Shown here: positions 1 through 8,713 of the stretch, piece by piece
Position numbering within the stretch: the stretch's first letter is position 1
How the letters are laid out: each line of letters begins with the position of its first letter
Assembly (NCBI GenBank): GCA_016709025.1
Contig: JADJEQ010000016.1
Span: 124,001 to 188,000 of the forward strand
Direction of reading: 5' to 3'
Length of the DNA stretch: 64,000 bases
Source: Bacteroidales bacterium
GTDB lineage: Bacteria; Bacteroidota; Bacteroidia; Bacteroidales; Lentimicrobiaceae
Made by a program: the position numbers and the translations under genes
The notes under the pieces: generated by a model
Database searches by the model: none
The model's input: the letters and a program-made list of their open reading frames with translations, nothing else
What the model was told of the DNA's origin: nothing

Positions 1-2087
1 CAGTTCCTGACCCGGAAAGCAATGACTCTCTTGTCTATTACTATAATTTTGATCAGGGTTCAGGAGATGTTGTTGACGATCTGTCGGCAAATCATTTAAA
101 CGGCAATCTTTATGGGTTGCCTGCCTACTATCGCATACAGGGTGAAGAACTTCAAACCGACTTCGATACATCCTATGTGAGGCCGCAGATTGTTTTTGAA
201 AATCTGACAACTACGGCATTAATTGAGGAACTCTCGATAGTGACAGATTCAACCGAAAATCCCCCTGTTCAGTATATTTTATTCAATGATCCTGATGATC
301 CGCTGATAGCCACAGATACGCTGAGTGGATACCAGGCCGGGTACTCATATGTGTATGAGGATTGGCAGAAAACAGATTCCGTCTGGAATGAACCTGATGA
401 CATCCTGAAGCTTGAAATGCGGCCATACTATGATGAACCCTTTGAGGTTATTGAGGATTATGAGATCGGACGCTTCATCACCCCTTATGGAATTAATCTT
501 GACCTTGGTCCGCAAGGCTTCACCTGGACCTACGATGTAACCGACTATGCCGGGATGCTAAAAGGCAATGTTGATTTCAGCGCCGGAAACCAGCAGGAGT
601 TGATAGATGTTAAATTCCTGTTTATCACCGGACAACCGCCCCGTGAAATAAAAAAACTCGACAGGCTCTGGGGCGGGCTTAATTCGTGGTATTACCGCGA
701 TCTGGCTGCTGATGCTGCCTTATCGGCAACTAAAGTGCCGGTTTCAGACGGAGCAACACAATTTAAGGTAAAGACGCTGTTTTCAGGACATGGCCATAAC
801 AGTAATACAGGCGAATATCCGCATTGTTGCGAATGGAAGGATAATGACCATTTTCTGATGATTAATGGTCAACTGGCTAAGGAATGGAAGATATTTCAAT
901 ACAACGAATGTGCCCTGAACCCGGTTTATCCACAGGGCGGAACCTGGAACGGAGCCCGCGAAGGCTGGTGTCCCGGCGACATGGTAAAATACAGGGATTA
1001 TGAGGTTTCATCATTTGTAAACAGTGATACCATTGTTGTTGACTACAATATTACCCCGGTTCCGCCTGACAATGAAGGTATGGGATGGGGCAATTATGTT
1101 GTTGGCGTTCAGATGCTTCAATATGGTCCGAATTCACATCAAACGGATGCAGAAGTGTATGATGTCATTTCTCCGTCAGATTCAAGGTATTATTCACGTC
1201 TTAACCCGGTTTGTTATAACCCTGAGGTTGTTCTCCGGAATAATGGCAATACTGAACTGACTTCACTTAAATTGGAGTATTTCGTTTCGGGCGGTAAGCA
1301 TGAGATGTTTAACTGGACTGGCCTGATTCCCCCTCACGAATCAGGCAAAGTTCAATTGCCCGTTCCCGGGAATAGTTTCTGGATAGGGGACTCGCTCTAT
1401 ATTTTTACCGTTTCTGCCAGCCTTCCCAATGGCCTCGAAGATCAATATGCTGATAACAATACATACACCAGTTCATTTAACATGCCCGATTTTTACAGGG
1501 AACCTTTTGTGCTTTATTTGAAAACCAACAAAGAGGCGTATCGTTATACACTGAAAATCAAGGATAATACCGGCCAGGATGTGTTTGTGTGGGAAAATCT
1601 CGAAAACAATATAATCTATTCCGATACCATTGATTTTTCAGATGGATGTTATACGCTTGAGCTGATTGATCAGGAGAATCTCGGGCTTTCATACTGGGCA
1701 TATCCCGAGCAGGGGAGCGGTTATCTAAGGATAGCCAATCTTGAGGGTGTTCAAATGAAGTCCTTTAACCCTGATTTTGGCAGATCGGTATTGTATTCTT
1801 TTAATCTTGGGGAAACTTACTATATCAGTGAACCCGAAATGGTTGAATTCAATATTTATCCGAATCCTTTTGAGGATGGCGTACGGCTGTATTCACCGGT
1901 TTTCAATGGTAAAACAATGATTACTATTTATAATTCACTGGGCGTATTGGTAATGTCACGTGAGCATGTTTTTGACGGGAAAAGCAGTGTTGACTTGACC
2001 CTGGGCAATTTACCCGCAGGAATTTATATGGTATCTGTCCGCAATGGTGCAAACACCATCACCCGGAAAATAATAAAACAGCACTAA
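1..2087 (+). CDS. PNGase F-related secreted protein with type IX sorting tail (5' partial)
   Basis: The frame is open from base 3, so the gene begins before the window. The first visible residues (YYYNFDQGSGDVVDD) look like the start of a LamG/jelly-roll repeat. A central stretch, about bases 777-1000, with GHGHNSNTGEY, NPVYPQGGTW and GWCPGD strongly resembles the peptide-N-glycosidase F domain, which removes N-glycans from glycoproteins. The last ~80 residues (FNIYPNPF... LPAGIYMVSV ... RKIIKQH) are a classic type A Por secretion sorting domain, so the protein should leave through the type IX system and be released or anchored at the cell surface. Whether it is an active amidase cannot be told without the missing N-terminus. 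There is no obvious operon partner downstream. The family call rests on recognition of motifs and is fairly strong. Confidence 0.8.
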   Translation, partial: VPDPESNDSLVYYYNFDQGSGDVVDDLSANHLNGNLYGLPAYYRIQGEELQTDFDTSYVRPQIVFENLTTTALIEELSIVTDSTENPPVQYILFNDPDDPLIATDTLSGYQAGYSYVYEDWQKTDSVWNEPDDILKLEMRPYYDEPFEVIEDYEIGRFITPYGINLDLGPQGFTWTYDVTDYAGMLKGNVDFSAGNQQELIDVKFLFITGQPPREIKKLDRLWGGLNSWYYRDLAADAALSATKVPVSDGATQFKVKTLFSGHGHNSNTGEYPHCCEWKDNDHFLMINGQLAKEWKIFQYNECALNPVYPQGGTWNGAREGWCPGDMVKYRDYEVSSFVNSDTIVVDYNITPVPPDNEGMGWGNYVVGVQMLQYGPNSHQTDAEVYDVISPSDSRYYSRLNPVCYNPEVVLRNNGNTELTSLKLEYFVSGGKHEMFNWTGLIPPHESGKVQLPVPGNSFWIGDSLYIFTVSASLPNGLEDQYADNNTYTSSFNMPDFYREPFVLYLKTNKEAYRYTLKIKDNTGQDVFVWENLENNIIYSDTIDFSDGCYTLELIDQENLGLSYWAYPEQGSGYLRIANLEGVQMKSFNPDFGRSVLYSFNLGETYYISEPEMVEFNIYPNPFEDGVRLYSPVFNGKTMITIYNSLGVLVMSREHVFDGKSSVDLTLGNLPAGIYMVSVRNGANTITRKIIKQH

Positions 2088-2554
2088 ACATCATTATCTG
2101 ATAATGGCTTTTTAATAATCCTGAGAAGATCTGCTTTTCTGATGGATTTGGAAATATTTTCTTCGCAACCGGCAGCATTGCAGCGCTAAAAGTTAAATCA
2201 GATATCTGTATTATCAAGGGTTGCAAAGGGTGTGGCAAAAAACATGCAGAAAGCAGGAGAATGCATTTTAAAAATAGATATTGCGAAAACATGCGTGCCC
2301 TGTATACCTGACGCAGTCAGGCAGTCTGTTTGCCGGGCAGAAAGGTCAGGGCCTGTCCCGCAAAGCCGGAGGATGTGCGCAAACTATGTGAAATACCGCG
2401 TGGTTGGTTTACGAATATAGAGTAGTGGAAGCACGCGTCGGGAGACGCGCGCCAACTTTCAATCTGAAACTCAGTGAAGGTAATCAGGGTTAAATCCGCA
2501 ACCAGCCTAAGAGAGCCTGCCCTAAAATCATTTTCGGGGGAATTCTCCAAAGGT
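2088..2554. other. Intergenic region without a convincing gene
   Basis: About 470 bases between two converging genes. Short open frames exist on both strands but have no recognisable protein features. The part from 2305 to 2458 resembles a second intergenic stretch at 25288-25440 (listed as a repeat), and the right end runs into a 7-bp tandem array. No clear terminator hairpin was found for the upstream gene. Confidence 0.6.
2305..2458. repeat. Diverged dispersed intergenic repeat, copy 1
   Basis: Shares blocks with 25288-25440: a first block reading gcagtcag..ctgttt..cggcaga..ggtcag, then about 100 bases later a second block reading gcacgcgtc...gcgcgc. The spacing between blocks is similar in both copies. 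It lies outside genes both times, so it may be a REP-like or degenerate mobile repeat. Alignment was by eye only. Confidence 0.45.
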
Positions 2555-2585
2555 AATCCGCAATCCGCAATCCGCAATCCGCAAT
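2555..2585. repeat. 7-bp tandem array (aatccgc)n
   Basis: Four exact copies of aatccgc plus a partial fifth. The array abuts the stop codon of the SMP-30 gene on the minus strand (2585-2587). The same unit recurs at 22590-22815 and 25580-25607. Confidence 0.9.
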
Positions 2586-3457
2586 TATTTACTGACTCCT
2601 CTCACCTTCATTTCCAATGCAAAAAGTCCGTCAGAAGCTGTGATAAAAAGAGTTTTCATCTCTTTACCGCCAAAACATACATTGGCTGTCCATGGAGCAT
2701 CGACCGGAATATGTCCGATTTTCTTTCCTTTCTTATTGAATATGGTCACTCCGTCTCCGGTAAGGTAAACATTGCCTTTGTTGTCGATGGTCATTCCATC
2801 TGACCCAAGTTCTGCAAAAAGCTTTTTGTTGGCCAAACTTCCATCGGGCCGGATGTTGTATGCGTATGTTTTATTGGCGCCGATATCGGCAACATAGAGC
2901 GTTTTACCATCGGGTGTGCCCACAATACCATTGGGTTTGACCAGGTCAGTGGCTACGCGTAACAGTGTTTTGCGGTCGGGTGAAAGGTAATAAACATGCT
3001 CCCCATCCTGTTGCATAGCGGGATCGCGCGTCCAGTAAGGACGTACATACAACGGATCAGTAAAGAAAATGCCACCTCCGGGATGAACCCAAAGGTCGTT
3101 GGGGCCGTTCAGCTTTTTATCACCATAATTCAGAACCAGATTGGTGTGGGTTTTATCAGAAACAGAGATACTCCATAGCTGGTTGTCCATATCGGAGCAG
3201 GAAAGGAGATTTCCACTCAGGTCGAAATAGAGTCCGTTGGCCCTGCCGGAATTTTCAAGAAATGTTTCCAGTTTGCCATTGATGGTCCAGATATGGATTT
3301 TATTGTTGGGCTGGTCGGTAAAATAGACATTTCCCAGGCGATCAACCGCCGGGCCTTCGGTAAAGCTAAAGCCACCTGCCAGTTTAACGACAGTTGCTCC
3401 CGATGCGATAAGCCCCGGGTTTTTCTGGCTGGAAGCCAGGAATGAAAACGCCAGCAA
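2585..3457 (-). CDS. SMP-30/gluconolactonase/LRE family protein
   Basis: A six-bladed beta-propeller lactonase-like protein of about 290 residues. Visible family features are FTEGPAVDRLGNVYFTD near the N-terminus, LNGPNDLWVHPGGGIFFTDP in the middle and KPNGIVGTPDGKTLYVAD later; these carry the metal-binding Glu and Asn residues of the SMP-30 fold. Members hydrolyse sugar lactones such as gluconolactone. The start is uncertain. This frame begins at a TTG inside a signal-peptide-like stretch (LAFSFLASSQ), whereas a good ATG-led start (MARSYMILILVVAG) lies at 3491 one frame away, which suggests a single-base frameshift near 3460-3470. It is the last gene of the beta-glucan locus, 155 bases after the GH3 gene. 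A role in oxidised sugar metabolism is inferred only. Confidence 0.8.
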   Translation of the reverse strand: MLAFSFLASSQKNPGLIASGATVVKLAGGFSFTEGPAVDRLGNVYFTDQPNNKIHIWTINGKLETFLENSGRANGLYFDLSGNLLSCSDMDNQLWSISVSDKTHTNLVLNYGDKKLNGPNDLWVHPGGGIFFTDPLYVRPYWTRDPAMQQDGEHVYYLSPDRKTLLRVATDLVKPNGIVGTPDGKTLYVADIGANKTYAYNIRPDGSLANKKLFAELGSDGMTIDNKGNVYLTGDGVTIFNKKGKKIGHIPVDAPWTANVCFGGKEMKTLFITASDGLFALEMKVRGVSK

Positions 3458-3612
3458 CCACCAAAATCAAAATCATGTATGATCTGGCCATTTCGCAAAT
3501 GTTTAAGGTTACATCCAACTATATAAATCCAATGAAATATAAAGGGCTGTCTCAAATGGAATTAACCATAGACGGTCTCAGAAACACTGTTTCTACACTT
3601 TGAGCATGAGTT

Positions 3613-5925
3613 TTATTCAACCAATTCAAAGCTTGCCTTAAGTGCCAGGTTGTCGGACGAAGTGCCAATAAAAACCTCAAATTTCCCGGCTTCAGGTGCA
3701 AATTTATTGTCAAGGCGGAGGAAAGCCAGATCGTTCGGATGAATTTCGAAACTAACTTCTTTGGTTTCGCCTTTTTTGAACATCACTTTTTCAAAACCTT
3801 TCAACTGCAATAAAGGACGGGCAACACCTTTTCCAACAACATCCCGGATATAGAGCTGAACTACTTCTTCGCCCGGGTAATCGCCTGTATTGGTAATGGT
3901 TGCCTTGGCAGTAAGGGTTTCATTCATGTCAATTTTATCAGTACTCAAAACCAGTTTATCATAACTGAAGGTGGTGTAACTTAAACCAAAGCCAAATGCA
4001 AACAGGGGCGTATTTGGAATATCCCTGTAACTGGTACTGTTAACCCACTTGTTTGGATCGAAAGGGCGCCCCGTATTCAATTGTTCATAGTAAACAGGAA
4101 TCTGACCTACGTGGTAAGGAAACGAAGCCGGCAATTTTCCCGACGGGTTGTAATCACCGAATAAGACATCGGCTATTGCGTTGCCCGATTCAGATCCCAA
4201 ATGCCAGCAGTTCAGGATGGCATCGGTGTGTTCAATAGCATCGGTGAGTATCAGGGGCCGTCCGGTGAAAAGAACCAATACCACCGGTTTTCCTGTTTTT
4301 TTAATTTCACGCAGCAATTCAAGCTGCAGGCCTTTAAATGAAATATCGGCATAACTGCGGCATTCGCCCGACATGCCGGCTGTTTCGCCAAGAGCCATCA
4401 CCACCACATCGGCTTTTTTAGCAGCCTCAATGGCTTTTTCGAAACCTTTGCGATCGTCGGTATAGTTTTCAAATTGGGCAGAGAAGGCATGTTCGGTATT
4501 TGTCTTTATGGAGAGGCCTTCGGCATAAAGAATCTCAGTATTCGTGCCAACGGCTGCCTGAATACCTTCCAGCAATGAAATTGCAGAATTTGGAATTGCG
4601 TTGCCGCGCCAGTTGCCCAAGGGCGAATCTTTGTCGTTAGCCAGCGGTCCTATGACAGCTATACGCTTCATGGTTTTGGAGACCGGCAGGGTTTTGTTCT
4701 CATTCTTCATCAGAACGATTGACTTTTTTGCAATTTCACGTGCTGCGGCAATATGACCGGGATGCATGGTCAGTTCTTTCTCTCTTTGCTTATCGCAGTA
4801 TTGAAAAGGATGGTCGAACAAACCCAGCCGGAATTTAACCAGCAGTATGCGGCTTACCATTTCATCAATCTGGCTTATGGTTATTTTTTTATCGGTTAAA
4901 AGTTGTTTCACCTGTGTGTTGTAGATTCGCCCCTCCATATCCATATCCACGCCGGCATCCACGCCCCTGTATCCAACTTCATAGGGTGATTCAACGTTTC
5001 CGTGATACATCATCTCCCCCAATGAATTCCAGTCGGATACAACAAATCCGTCGAAACCCCATTCCCCGCGCAGAATTTCTGTCTGCAGCCAGCGGCTGCC
5101 TGAAGCCGGCACTCCGTTAATTGTATTAAAAGAAGACATCACTGTCGCAACACCGGCATCAACAGCCGCTTTATACGGAGGCAGATAAACTTCACGCAAC
5201 ATGCGCTCCGACATATCCACGGCGTTATAATCGCGTCCGCCAACAGCTGCGCCGTATGCAGCAAAGTGTTTGACGCAGGCGGCAATGGTGTTGGCATCAG
5301 CTAAATTATCCCCCTGAAAACCATACACACGGGCGATGGCTGCCTGTTCCCCCAGGTAAACATCTTCACCTGCACTTTCCATGATCCTGCCCCAGCGGGG
5401 ATCGCGTGAAATATCCACCATCGGGGCAAAGGTCCACTGCACACCGTTGGCCGCGGATTCGATGGCTGCTATTCTGGCGCTCTGTTGCATGGCTGCGCGG
5501 TCGAAACTTGCGGCTTCTCCCAGTGGGATTGGGAATATGGTTCTGTAACCATGAATCACATCGAAACCAAAAATCAGCGGGATTCCGAGCCGTGATTGTT
5601 CCACCGCGATTTTCTGCAGACGCATGGTTTCGTCAACACCAACCACATTGAGGAAACTTCCGACTTCTCCCTTGCGAATCATCTCATCAAAATCTTCATT
5701 ACGGCTTATTGTATTGCCGGTTCCGGTCTGGTGATATGGATTTGACAATTGATTTAATTGCCCTATTTTTTCGTCCAGGGTCATTTTAGCGAGTAGGTCT
5801 TTAACTCTTTGATTTAAAGAGTCATCAGGCATATAGCTCATGAGCAGAATGCATCCTGTTGCAACTAACATGAGGTTGGCAAATGCAAGATATTTGTTCA
5901 ATATCTTCCTCTTTTTAAGATCCAT
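3613..5925 (-). CDS. bglX: Beta-glucosidase, glycoside hydrolase family 3 (lipoprotein)
   Basis: Retaining beta-glucosidase that removes glucose from the non-reducing end of cello-oligosaccharides. I chose the ATG at 5925 because it gives a lipoprotein signal (LMLVATGC, Cys25); the longer upstream reading adds 27 unrelated residues. The order is a GH3 N-terminal TIM barrel with KHFAAYGA and the nucleophile Asp298 in VVSDW, then the GH3 C-terminal domain, then a fibronectin III-like end (GEEVVQLYIRD). At about 770 residues it matches BglX. The Cys suggests membrane anchoring facing the periplasm. It follows the GH5 gene in the beta-glucan operon, which fits a finishing role on products of GH9 and GH5. 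Confidence 0.92.
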   Translation of the reverse strand: MDLKKRKILNKYLAFANLMLVATGCILLMSYMPDDSLNQRVKDLLAKMTLDEKIGQLNQLSNPYHQTGTGNTISRNEDFDEMIRKGEVGSFLNVVGVDETMRLQKIAVEQSRLGIPLIFGFDVIHGYRTIFPIPLGEAASFDRAAMQQSARIAAIESAANGVQWTFAPMVDISRDPRWGRIMESAGEDVYLGEQAAIARVYGFQGDNLADANTIAACVKHFAAYGAAVGGRDYNAVDMSERMLREVYLPPYKAAVDAGVATVMSSFNTINGVPASGSRWLQTEILRGEWGFDGFVVSDWNSLGEMMYHGNVESPYEVGYRGVDAGVDMDMEGRIYNTQVKQLLTDKKITISQIDEMVSRILLVKFRLGLFDHPFQYCDKQREKELTMHPGHIAAAREIAKKSIVLMKNENKTLPVSKTMKRIAVIGPLANDKDSPLGNWRGNAIPNSAISLLEGIQAAVGTNTEILYAEGLSIKTNTEHAFSAQFENYTDDRKGFEKAIEAAKKADVVVMALGETAGMSGECRSYADISFKGLQLELLREIKKTGKPVVLVLFTGRPLILTDAIEHTDAILNCWHLGSESGNAIADVLFGDYNPSGKLPASFPYHVGQIPVYYEQLNTGRPFDPNKWVNSTSYRDIPNTPLFAFGFGLSYTTFSYDKLVLSTDKIDMNETLTAKATITNTGDYPGEEVVQLYIRDVVGKGVARPLLQLKGFEKVMFKKGETKEVSFEIHPNDLAFLRLDNKFAPEAGKFEVFIGTSSDNLALKASFELVE

Positions 5926-6029
5926 TGTTATCTTTTTTGATAAATAATATAACCGGGTCAGATTAGCTGTAAAGGTACTGCATGACCGGATATGAACTGA
6001 TGGCATGCCAGAGAATAAATTTCACCAGA

Positions 6030-7037
6030 CTATTTATTCATAAGCGCATTTAATATCGGCATTACCCAGCCTTCCTTACCGATGTCATATACAATGAAAT
6101 CGCTGTCGAACTGCCAGTAGGCCCAACTGAACCCAAATTTTTCGGCAGTCCGCGCAACGTGGGCAGTATAGCGCGCCCTGGAATCCATATCTCCTTTGTC
6201 GTAGGCACCAAATTCGCCTAAAAATACCGGGCGATCATTTGCTTTAGACCAATCCGCCGCAACCTTCAGTTTAGTTTCAATCTCTGCTTTTTCCTCCTTT
6301 GAACCAGTCCATTTTATGCCGCTTAGATCTTTGAAATCCTTGGCCCAGTAAGCACCCTGATGTGTAAAGGGCATTGGGTGATAAAAGTGAACAGTTACGA
6401 TGATGTTCCTATCCTCTTCAGGAAGTACCAGGGTAGGTAAGCTTTCGATTCCATTCCAGTTGCCTGGCCCGATAATAAGTGTGCGGTTAGGGTTGGTTTC
6501 GCGGATCAGTCTGATAGCATCCACCAGGTATGTATTCCACAATTCTACGCTTAGTTTCTGGTTGGGCTCATTCAAAACTTCAAATATCACGTCGCTGGGC
6601 TGGTCTTTGTATCTGGGCGCAAGTTGCTTCCAGACAGACATGAACATTTCCTTTTTAGCAATCGGATCATCGGCCATCGCATTATACTCGTGCATATCGA
6701 GAATAACCATCAATCCGGCTTCCAGCCCTTTTTTTACTGCCCAGTCAAGGGTTTCCAGCCATTTCGGATTCAGGGTATAGGTACTGTCCATGCCTGAGAA
6801 AGCAAACAGGTTAATCCGGATGGTTGAAAAACCAGCATCTTTGATCTTCTTAAAATAAGATTCTTTAAAACGCCCTTTCGAGTAATCTTTCCAGAGTTCC
6901 ACATCATAGCCGATGATGTTTACACCTCTTCCCATTTTGGCACACTGCTCTTTTGCAGTAATGACCTGCGCAATTGTTTCATTGTTTGCCGAAAGCCAGA
7001 CAATTATGACAACGATTAATAGAAGTATTTTTTTCAT
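6030..7037 (-). CDS. Secreted endoglucanase, glycoside hydrolase family 5
   Basis: A single-domain GH5 (clan A) enzyme of 335 residues with an N-terminal signal peptide ending around NNETIAQ. The acid/base is Glu157 in VLNEPN and the nucleophile is Glu275 in FLGEFG; the HFYHPMPF stretch is also typical. GH5 enzymes of this form act on cellulose, mixed-linkage glucan or mannan, and the neighbours (GH9, GH94, GH3) favour a beta-1,4-glucan. There is no sorting tail or carbohydrate-binding module, so the periplasm or the outer leaflet is more likely than release through the type IX system. It lies 41 bases after the aldo/keto reductase gene and is probably cotranscribed. Confidence 0.9.
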   Translation of the reverse strand: MKKILLLIVVIIVWLSANNETIAQVITAKEQCAKMGRGVNIIGYDVELWKDYSKGRFKESYFKKIKDAGFSTIRINLFAFSGMDSTYTLNPKWLETLDWAVKKGLEAGLMVILDMHEYNAMADDPIAKKEMFMSVWKQLAPRYKDQPSDVIFEVLNEPNQKLSVELWNTYLVDAIRLIRETNPNRTLIIGPGNWNGIESLPTLVLPEEDRNIIVTVHFYHPMPFTHQGAYWAKDFKDLSGIKWTGSKEEKAEIETKLKVAADWSKANDRPVFLGEFGAYDKGDMDSRARYTAHVARTAEKFGFSWAYWQFDSDFIVYDIGKEGWVMPILNALMNK

Positions 7038-7078
7038 TTTTTGTGCTTTTTCGTTGAATATTCAGGTGTACACCTATC

Positions 7079-8083
7079 CTAAATATCATTTATAATTGCT
7101 TTGATTTTCTCTTGCTCCTCATTCGTAAACGCAATGTTTTTAAGCGTTTCAATGTTGTCGTTCAATTGCTTCACCGAACTTACACCTACGATGACCGAAG
7201 TAACGCGCTGATCCCGCAAAAGCCAGGCTGTTGCCATCTGAGCCAGCGTCTGATTCCTTTGCATAGCCATTCCATTGAGTTCGCTGATAGCGGCTATAAG
7301 CACCGGCGTTATGTTTTCGGGTTTAAGAAAGTGTGCCTTGGAAGCGCGTGAACCGGCTGGAATTCCCTTCAGGTACCTGTCGGTCAGAATACCCTGAGCC
7401 AGGGGTGAAAATGCAACGAATCCCACGCCATTGGATTCAAGAACATCAAGCAGTCCGTTTTCCACCGTCCGGTCAAGCATTGAGTACCTTGACTGATGAA
7501 TCAGGCAGGGGGTTCCGAGATTATTTAAAATACTGATCGCGTCAGAAGTTTGTTCCGGTGAATAATTTGAGATTCCGGCGTACAATGCTTTTCCGCTTTT
7601 CACGATGTAATCGAGCGCCCTCATGGTTTCTTCAAGAGGTGTAGAAGGATCAAAGCGATGTGAGTAAAATATGTCCACGTATTCGAGTCCCATGCGTTTT
7701 AAACTCTGATTGACACTGGCAACCAGGTATTTCCGGGAGCCCCATTCACCATAAGGCCCTTCCCACATGTCGTAGCCAGCCTTGGAGGTAATGATCATTT
7801 CATCGCGGTAGGTAGTGAAGTCTTTTTTCAGAATTGAACCAAAAACTTCTTCCGCCGAACCCGCCGGAGGGCCGTAATTATTTGCCAGATCAAAATGTGT
7901 GATTCCCTGGTCGAAGGCGGTTCTGATGATTTCACGGGAATTGTTGTAGTTGTCGGCAAACCCGAAATTGTGCCATAATCCCAGGGATATCGCCGGAAGG
8001 AGCAAACCACTCTTGCCACAGCGATTGTATTTCATGGTTTTGTATCGGGCACCATCTGCCTTGTAATTCTCTTGCATTGTCAT
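7079..8083 (-). CDS. Aldo/keto reductase, YghZ/L-glyceraldehyde-3-phosphate reductase type
   Basis: A 334-residue NAD(P)H-dependent aldo/keto reductase. The catalytic set is visible: Asp and Tyr in FDLANNYGPPAGSAE, Lys in ITSKAGYDMW, and His in FYSHRFD. The GPPAGSAEE and MWEGPYGEWGS segments are characteristic of the YghZ (MgrA) subgroup, which reduces L-glyceraldehyde-3-phosphate and methylglyoxal and is related to Kv-beta subunits. It has no signal peptide, so it is cytoplasmic. Its place between exported glycosidases in a glucan locus is unusual. It may reduce a sugar aldehyde released during glucan use, or detoxify; this is inference. The initiation codon could also be the Met at residue 3 or 17. 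Confidence 0.9.
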   Translation of the reverse strand: MTMQENYKADGARYKTMKYNRCGKSGLLLPAISLGLWHNFGFADNYNNSREIIRTAFDQGITHFDLANNYGPPAGSAEEVFGSILKKDFTTYRDEMIITSKAGYDMWEGPYGEWGSRKYLVASVNQSLKRMGLEYVDIFYSHRFDPSTPLEETMRALDYIVKSGKALYAGISNYSPEQTSDAISILNNLGTPCLIHQSRYSMLDRTVENGLLDVLESNGVGFVAFSPLAQGILTDRYLKGIPAGSRASKAHFLKPENITPVLIAAISELNGMAMQRNQTLAQMATAWLLRDQRVTSVIVGVSSVKQLNDNIETLKNIAFTNEEQEKIKAIINDI

Positions 8084-8171
8084 TTTTTTTGTTTCGTAAA
8101 ATATCGGTTATTTCTCATTTGCCGGTTCATAACCCTGATCAATAGAAAAATTGAGTTGGATTTAAAATGGC

Positions 8172-8618
8172 CTACAAGTTTGCTCTTTGAATTGCTCTTA
8201 CAACAATTTCAAGGTCACTTGTTCCCCGGAATCCGCTAAAGCCAATACTTAATTTTGTGCCGTCTCTGAGGGTAACAGGTTGTCCCCCTTCCCAGCCAAT
8301 CATATCAGGCCGGCTGATACCGAAAGCATCCTCATCGAGCTGACCTGAATACACCAGCGTTTCGTATTCACCTGTTTTATAACCTGTAATCCAGACCTGG
8401 CTTGCTTTTGTCCACGCAACCCTGAATGATTCACGTGAACGGTTTTTATTGTTGCCAAATAATTTCCCGTTTACTGAACCATCTTCATCAATGATACAAA
8501 TGGCAACGTTTCCGTTTGAAATGCGCATGTCATCCTGAATTGCAGTGTAATCAGGGATTAAGGCAGCAATTTCAGTGATGATCTTTTCAATGCTTTCTAT
8601 AATTTGTTGTTTTACCAT
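8172..8618 (-). CDS. Small protein resembling the GlcG/HbpS heme-binding family
   Basis: A 148-residue protein without signal peptide or membrane segments. The layout resembles the HbpS/GlcG (DUF336) fold: an N-terminal helix, a strand VAICIIDEDGSVNG, a central SRESFRVAWTKASQVWITGYKTGEYE helix region, a WEGGQPV turn and a C-terminal GFSGFRGTSDLEIV segment. Family members bind heme or cobalamin or sit in glycolate and sugar acid operons, but function is poorly known. It sits between the GH9 and aldo/keto reductase genes in the same orientation. The assignment is tentative. Confidence 0.6.
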   Translation of the reverse strand: MVKQQIIESIEKIITEIAALIPDYTAIQDDMRISNGNVAICIIDEDGSVNGKLFGNNKNRSRESFRVAWTKASQVWITGYKTGEYETLVYSGQLDEDAFGISRPDMIGWEGGQPVTLRDGTKLSIGFSGFRGTSDLEIVVRAIQRANL

Positions 8619-8713
8619 TTAAAATATTGATTTAAAAGATTATAAAGTTTTTGAGTAACTCTTCGAAATTCAGCAACGTGCAATGATATTGCACTGAAAT
8701 CAGGGAACAAATA

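Noticed and set aside
2232..2420. Small plus-strand gene with Cys-rich N-terminus
   Set aside because: Falls across a dispersed repeat, has no initiation signal and no recognisable motif.
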